DNA of 64,000 bases, taken from the NCBI RefSeq assembly GCF_949987535.1, contig NC_080067.1, positions 82,113,985-82,177,984 on the forward strand. Direction: 5' to 3'. Positions 58,336-64,000 of the stretch are shown here, in pieces. This DNA comes from Balaenoptera acutorostrata. Lineage: Eukaryota; Chordata; Mammalia; Artiodactyla; Balaenopteridae. Under the pieces are notes generated by a model. That model ran no database searches and was not told where the DNA came from. It saw only the letters and a program-made list of their open reading frames with translations. Numbering within the stretch: position 1 is the first letter of the stretch; each line of letters begins with the position of its first letter. Both the position numbers and the translations under genes were made by a program.

Positions 58336-59550
58336 GCCCTCCGTAAATGACCTGAGGTCTGTCCTGGCTACGTATAAGCTTTCAAATTCCCACACATTAC
58401 AGGAGAGCCTAGTGTTTCTCTTGAAGGCCTTTGTGTTTGGACAGCAGTAAACAGGGTAGGAGAAAATTGCATTACATCCGCAAAGAAGGCTGAGTGGAGG
58501 AAGGACTAGGTCCTGGGCCATGGGTTTTCCCCCAACCCCTGCCCCATCCTTATGCTGGCTGCTGGCCACCAAGGTCCAGCACAGACCGTCCAGGAGTGAG
58601 GCGGCCTCTAGAACTGACTGGGACCAGCCTGGGGGCTGGAGCCAGGACTGCCCTGGGTGAGTGAGAATAGGGGGTGGGCTCAGCCAGGTCCCCCTGAATT
58701 TGGGGGTGGCTGTAGCTGAGAGAGGCTGCAGGGATGTGACCAGCATCCTCTCCAAGGACCGTTCTAGAGAGGCCAGTAAATAAACTGAGGACGGTTTTGA
58801 AAGGGTTGGACCCACTAGGGAAGAGAGCGGGCAAACATCTGCTTTTCCCAGATGTGCTTCCTTCTGTAACTTCATTAAGACATGCACACCCAGCACAAAG
58901 GACAACAAAAGCACCCATGGACCCCAGAGGCCTCAGGGTGGAGAACGCTCAGAGCCGGTGAGGCCTAGAGAAGGGCCTGAGAGAAATCAGATGAGACCCT
59001 TGAGGGATCTGGCCGAGCTCGAGCGACAACCAGGACATTGAGTCAAATCCCTCGCCCCCAAGTGAGTGTTTAGGTGGGGCAGGGCCCACGCCCAGGGCAA
59101 GAGATTGTGATGATGTCCAGAACATTCCCCCAGCTGGTTGGACCTTTGGGACTGGACACAGGGCTGGCCAGCTGGGTGGACCGTAGGAGGCCTGCTGGCA
59201 CGTGGCCTGCCGGCTTTCTGCCCGTCCGTAATCTTGTGTGCCCCTGACTGGGCCCCTTCTCTCCAGGGCTGTTACCCTCACACTGAGCGAGGGGCCCCCT
59301 GCGCCTGGGCTGCACTTAGGATGTGTGGGGAGGGGCTGTGCCAGAGCCAGAAACCGCAACAGCCCCTGATCCTGGCTAATGGAGGCGGTCTTGAAATGGA
59401 CATTTTTTTCTGTTTGGCTAAATTAACATTTGGCATTTCAGGGTGCTGGCCCCATGCCCGGCCACTTTGGCCTTCTGCCTGTCAGCTCCTTTGAGGCTAT
59501 TTTTGCCATTCACTTATTTATTAACTATTATTGCTCCCCAGGACAGATGG
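58336..59550. other. Intronic DNA without recognised features
   Basis: Unique sequence. A 222-codon frame on the minus strand (58246-58914) has no recognisable protein content and overlaps repeat DNA. Confidence 0.4.
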
Positions 59551-59613
59551 GCGCGCGCACGCATACACACACGCACACACACGCACACGCACACACACAC
59601 ACACACACACACA
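59551..59613. repeat. (GC)/(CA)n microsatellite
   Basis: GCGCGCGCACGC then CA repeats with several ACGC variants, ending in an uninterrupted (CA)12. Confidence 0.95.
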
Positions 59614-60798
59614 TCCTTCAACCCAGAGCCCATTGGAAAAGCCAGCCTGCGCCCACCAGGCTGAATATGGGATGCAAAAGGGGGAAATGACCTAAAGATG
59701 GTCTCTCTGAGTCAGGGTAGAGGAAGGGCTGTGGGGGTGATGGGAGGCAGCGACCTCCCCACGCTCATCATTCCCCAGAAACACCTCCACCCCCAAGGCA
59801 TTTCTGTTCCCCTTCTCTTGCCCTCAAGGGTGTTCAGCCCTGGGAAGGAGCCACGTGTGAGGGGATTGTGGATCCTGCCTGAACCATCTTTCCAGAGAAA
59901 TCAGCAGGGAGACCTGGGAGATCTAAGGGCTCCTTGCTAGGAGGCAGGAGAGCCCTTGCTTCCTTCCTACAGGAGGCCTGCTTTTCTGCCCTGCTCCACC
60001 AAACCCTCACCTTCCAGAGGAGGGAAACTTGGCTTCTGCCTTCAGAGAGCGCCCAGCCTGGTGGGGACAACCCTGGGCTCTGGTCGTGAGGTGAACAGGT
60101 GCCACTGTCTGAGAGCAGAGAGCATCAGGAGGAACCGGCCTCCATTGAGGGGCAGCATGCACATGGCCCTGACCACCACTGGATACCTCTGAGAGCAGGT
60201 TGCTGGCAGCAGAGCAGGCGCCAGCCCCGCCACCCACACAACCTGTGTGCAGGGCACTGTGTGCATGGTGTGAGATGATCCCCACACTTGGGTCCAGTCT
60301 CCTTGCCTCAGGGCCAGCTCGTCTGCTCTGAGGCTGGGGCCCTGGCCATGTTCCCTTCCCCCAACAGCCTTGACCCTGGGGCTCCCAAAGGCCAGCATGG
60401 AGCCAACAGGAGAATAGAACGAGCAATAGGGACTTTCCTGCTTCCTTCGGCTGCCTGGTGCCTTACCTGGGCCTTGGTTTGTGCTTGGGAGAATTGCGAA
60501 TGATGCTTTTGCCGTCTCCAAGGCAATGAGTGAGGGGATCGGGGGCTGGAGTGGTGGCGGCCAGGCCTGAGTCCCGGGATGGCTCCCGCTTTTCTCCCAC
60601 TCAGCTGGCCAACCCCACCCTTCCCGTCTTAGGGCACGTGCCATCCACTTTCTTCATCCTCAGGACCCCTTTCTTGGCCTCAGGAAGACACTGCACTCCT
60701 GGGACTGGATACTTACTGCAGAGGGACTGCCAGCTGCCGGGCTATGTCCTGTGGGGCTTTTCTGCCTTGGGACTCAATGCCAGCCCTTCTCAGAGTCA
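59614..60798. other. Intronic DNA without recognised features
   Basis: Unique GC-rich sequence with chance open frames on both strands, the longest 200 codons. Confidence 0.4.
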
Positions 60799-60961
60799 GG
60801 GAACTCGTTGAGGGCAGGGGCTTGCCCCTTCCATCAGACTGGGAGTGAGGCCAGGGGCTGCATTTCCTCCGTTGAGACTAGGAGCTCCTGAGGACAAGGA
60901 CCGTGTCTCCCCCATCAGACTGGGAGCTCCCTGAGAATGGGATCAGGACCCTCTTCCACCA
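60799..60961 (+). repeat. Degenerate ~41-bp tandem repeat, about four copies
   Basis: Units start at about 60799, 60839, 60878 and 60920. They share a 'ctgggagctcctgaggac' front and a 'cccccatcagac' end. 'CCATCAGACTGGGAG' occurs exactly at 60831 and 60912. Units resemble an L2-tail motif amplified in tandem. Confidence 0.6.
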
Positions 60962-61236
60962 CTCAGGACCCAGTTTCTGGCTGTGGGACACAAAGGTGCG
61001 CCTGGGTGCCTGGAAAGAGGGTAGAATGCTGGGGAGCCACACGGCCTTAGCTGGGGATATGGAAGATGAGAACCTTCCCATCTCCCTGCAGGAAGTCAGA
61101 GCCAAGAATTCCATCCCCTTAATCAGGAGCTTCCCTCCACTTCCCCTTCTTCCCAGGGGTGGGGTAGGGATGGGTTTTGTAGCTGGGGTCGGGGGCAGGA
61201 TTTCACAAGCCTGAGAGCCAGTTGGGCACTAAAGGT

Positions 61237-61350
61237 TTGTGCTAATAAGCTCAGGGCAGTCCGAGAGGCAGGCACGGGTGTGGAACAGGTGGGCAGTCAG
61301 GGAGGGCTGGGCTGGTGCCCCTGGTGGCCTGAAGACTGAGTGCCCTTTTG
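61237..61350 (+). repeat. Local duplication, copy 1
   Basis: 114 bases matching 62016-62130 with five substitutions and one single-base indel (about 95% identity). Confidence 0.95.
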
Positions 61351-61849
61351 AGCTGCTGCCTCGTGTGACCTACTCCTGAGCTGAGGGCCAGGGCAGCCCC
61401 GGTAACTGGCCTGTCCCCTCCTCTGAGGTGCAGGGAAGTATCATCTCCTTGTCCTCGAGGTCAGTGCCGATGCTTCTCCCCGGGAGGGACGGTTGGGAAG
61501 TCCTCTCTGGTCTGTGCATCCAGACTGTGCCAAGCCCCGACAGACTGATGTATCTGTGTCTGTCTTTCTCCCCTACTTGATAAGGGACCATCTCGTTAAT
61601 TTGTGTGCTCGCCCCTCTCCTGGACTCAACCCTTGGTCTCTTCTGGAGTGCAGTGGCTTCTCAGGGCTCCCAGCAGCACAAGGAGGGGGACCAAGCCTGC
61701 TGCTGGTGGGCCCCGCCTGGAAGCCAGTGTCCTAGGGTCTGGGAAGAGGTGGGTCCTCCTGGCTGGGCGTTCTGGTGGGGGCGGGGGCAGGGGGTTTGCA
61801 GCCCCCAGGTTGTGAGCTGAGCTCACTGCCCCTGATGTGCAGGTCATGA

Positions 61850-62015
61850 CTCAGTGGCTGCGTGGTTTAATGGCAGGCTTGGATTTGAAACTCAGCTCTG
61901 CCGCCTACCTGTGTACAGATTACCTTGGATGAGTGGCTACAGCTGTCTGACCCTCAGTGTCCCCATCTGACCACCTGGGGCTGTCGCTCTCCACGGCACA
62001 GTACTGCTGTGAGAC
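61850..62015 (+). repeat. MIR 5' half
   Basis: Forward MIR: 'gtggtttaatggcaggcttggatttgaaactcagctctgccgcctacctgtg...ctgaccctcagtgtccccatctga'. Copy 2 of the local duplication follows directly. Confidence 0.65.
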
Positions 62016-62130
62016 TTGTGCTCATAAGCTCAGGGCAGTCCGAGAGGCAGGCACGGGTGTGGAACAGGTGGGCAGTCAGGGAGGGCCTGGGCTGGTGCCC
62101 CTGGCGGCCTTAAGGCTAAGTGCCCTTTTG
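62016..62130 (+). repeat. Local duplication, copy 2
   Basis: 115 bases, direct orientation, 780 bases right of copy 1. Both copies end at the same 'tgcccttttg'. Confidence 0.95.
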
Positions 62131-62274
62131 CACTTAGAGACTTGTGCACTAATCTGTATAAAACACCCTGACCTTCCCCACTGCCCATGGAAATCCCACG
62201 GACAGGCCGAGAGAGGAGGTGGGTCAACGAGATGTCTAGTTCCTCTGGCCACTGTGCTGCCCTGATTTTTCCAT

Positions 62275-62955
62275 GGTCTTGTGTACTTTACTTTTTAAAA
62301 TTTTTTTTTTAAATTTTTTCTAAATTTTTTTATTTATTTATGGCTGTGTTGGGTCTTCGTTTCTGTGTGAGGGCTTTCTCTAGTTGTGGCAAGTGGGGGC
62401 CACTCTTCATCGCCGTGCGCAGGCCTCTCATTATCGCGGCCTCTCTTGTTGCGGAGCACAGGCTCCAGACGCGCAGGCTCAGTAATTGTGGCTCACGGGC
62501 CTAGTTACTCCGTGGCATGTGGGATCTTCCCAGACCAGGGCTCGAACCCGTGTCCCCTGCATTAGCAGGCAGATTCTCAACCACTGCGCCACCAGGGAAG
62601 CCCTAAAATTTTTATTTACTTTTTTATTTTATTTATTTATTTTTGGCTGCATTTGGTCTTCGTTGCTGCGCGCGGGCTTTTATCTGGTTGTGGTGAGCGG
62701 GGGCCACTCTTCACTGTGGTGCGCGGGCTTCTCATTGCGGTGGCTTCTCTTGTTGCAAAGCACGGGCTCTAGGCACGTGGGCTCAGCAGTTGTGGCAGGC
62801 TCTAGAGTGCAGGCTCAGTAGCTGTGGTGCACGGGCCTAGCCGCTCTGCAGCATGTGGGATCGTCCTGGATCAGGGCTTGAACCCGTGTCCCCCGCATTG
62901 GCAGGCGGATTTTTAACCACTGCGCCACTAGGGAAGCCCGGTCTTGTGTACTTTA
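62275..62955 (-). mobile_element. CHR SINE (subfamily B), split by a nested SINE
   Basis: Outer element in reverse orientation: body and head 62614-62939, tail remnant 62291-62305. Exact 16-bp target duplications GGTCTTGTGTACTTTA at 62275-62290 and 62940-62955 enclose the whole pair. Confidence 0.9.
62296..62613 (-). mobile_element. CHR SINE (subfamily A), inserted into the tail of another SINE
   Basis: Reverse orientation. Left T-rich tail 62306-62330, head GCGCCACCAGGGAAGCCC at 62586-62603, short target duplication TAAAATTTTT at 62296-62305 and 62604-62613. It shares subfamily-A diagnostic bases ('tttctgtgtgaggg', 'ggcctctcattatcgcggcc') with 11592-11966. Confidence 0.9.
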
Positions 62956-63799
62956 ACTTCTGGCTGCTTTAACTACTCATCTAAATCTAGACTCAGCTTT
63001 GGCGCCACTTTGCTGAGAGAATGGGAGAGAGTGTGGCCGTATTAGGAGCTGGGCAGAGCCCTTCGAGGGCCCCTTTCTGCCAGGGAGGAAGCTGGCAGTC
63101 CCAGTGCCTGCACGGTTTTTTGCCTCCCAGTAAAGACTGCATTATTATGAGCTAATGTCTGTGCTGTCCCCAGAGTAGCCAGGGAAGAAACACGGAGTAA
63201 TATGGTTAGTACAACAGTAATAATAACAGCAACAACATCGACAAGCACACACAGTTATGGAGAAGGCTGAGACTTGAGGGCCTGGCTCCAGGCCAGGGCT
63301 GCGGTTCGTGTACCAGGGATGACCGTGGGGCTTGAAGGCAGCAGCTTTCAGGGTTTTCATGCTCAACTCTCTCTCCCACAGCCTTCCCCTATTAAAGAAA
63401 AAGCCTTCTAGACAAACCTTCTGGACAAATCAATAAGTTCCTTCCAGTAGAGCACAGTATGGTCCTATGCCCATCTAGAGACGGGTGGGGATGTCCCAGA
63501 AAGGGAGGCTGTGGGCTCCATTTGACTTATGTGTCCCCTGCCCCCTGCTCTTCACTCACCCACTCGGAACTCCTCCCACCTTTGTATTGCCCCACTGCAG
63601 GTCTGTCTGCTCTCTTGGGTGGCGACTTGAGCCAGGGTCAGGGGGCAGTTACCCTGTGAGAACTCTCCATGGCTCAATCTGATGGCCAGAGTGTACCACA
63701 CCCAAGTTCTGGATTTAGGACAAGGTGTCAGAGTGAGATGATATCTGTGTTGCCCAGAACTGGCACAAATGCTTACATCGTATGATATGATTATTATAG
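62956..63799. other. Intronic DNA without recognised features
   Basis: Unique sequence with a short (TAATAA/CAACAA) patch near 63210-63240. No exon. Confidence 0.4.
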
Positions 63800-63965
63800 T
63801 GCAACGGCTGAGGACCACCTGCATTAGAATCCTGGTTTTGTCATGCATAAACTCTGTGACCTTGGGGAGGTTCCCTAACCTCTCTGGGCCTCAGCTTTCT
63901 CATCAGGAAGTGGAGGTAATAAAAGTAACTTCATAGTGTTCTTATCCATGCTTATAATGGTATGT
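63800..63965 (+). repeat. MIR element
   Basis: Forward MIR: 'agaatcctggttttgtcatgcataaactctgtgaccttggggaggttccctaacctctctgggcctcagctttctcatcagg...ggaggtaataaaag'. Well preserved. Confidence 0.9.
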
Positions 63966-64000
63966 GGGACATGGTACGCCCATGAGGGTCAGCTCTTTTT

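Noticed and set aside
58246..58914. 222-codon minus-strand frame in intron 1
   Set aside because: No recognisable domain, overlaps MIR/L2-like sequence at its C-terminal end, and no splice signals were noted.

Overview
The window is mammalian nuclear DNA carrying one recognisable protein-coding exon, the first coding exon of ADCY5 (adenylate cyclase type 5), on the + strand at 39553-40686. The interspersed repeats point to a cetacean. Six long, tRNA-Glu-derived SINEs of the CHR (Cetacea-Hippopotamus-Ruminant) type, two short SINEs with the same head and one young artiodactyl-type L1 3' end all keep intact target-site duplications, and no BovB or Bov-tA copies of the kind that crowd ruminant genomes were seen. 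Hippopotamus cannot be excluded.

Layout. Bases 1-~980 are AT-rich, with two spaced AATAAA signals followed by GT-rich DNA. From the known mammalian gene order (HACD2 - ADCY5, same strand, roughly 40 kb apart) this is plausibly the 3' end of HACD2, but no HACD2 coding sequence is inside the window. Bases ~980-37,530 are intergenic. They hold ancient MIR, L2, L1 and MLT1 fragments, four long CHR SINEs, one short SINE, a 5'-truncated young L1 and stretches of unique DNA with a few candidate regulatory motifs. Bases ~37,530-40,740 are a strong CpG island containing the presumed ADCY5 promoter (two CCAAT boxes, a GC box), a 5' leader with a perfect (CGG)16 repeat and several upstream ORFs, and the exon.

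The exon encodes the first 378 residues: the long low-complexity cytosolic N terminus and the first five helices of membrane domain M1. It ends exactly at a codon boundary with a consensus splice donor. Everything from 40,687 to 64,000 is the 5' part of the large intron 1. No further exon, tRNA, rRNA or known small-RNA gene was recognised.

The most notable structures beyond the gene are: a perfect 58-bp inverted repeat with a 906-bp spacer (24534-24591 / 25498-25555); a perfect 15-bp hairpin inside an old L1 that looks like a template-switch mutation (33822-33856); a SINE that apparently carried a ~65-bp 3' transduction into a MIR (11592-11966); a nested SINE pair that dates two CHR subfamilies relative to each other (62291-62939); a ~95% identical 115-bp duplication 780 bp apart (61237 / 62016); and two near-perfect palindromic RFX X-boxes in intron 1 (41530, 43995). 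I found no convincing new coding system. The many other open frames are chance or repeat-derived.
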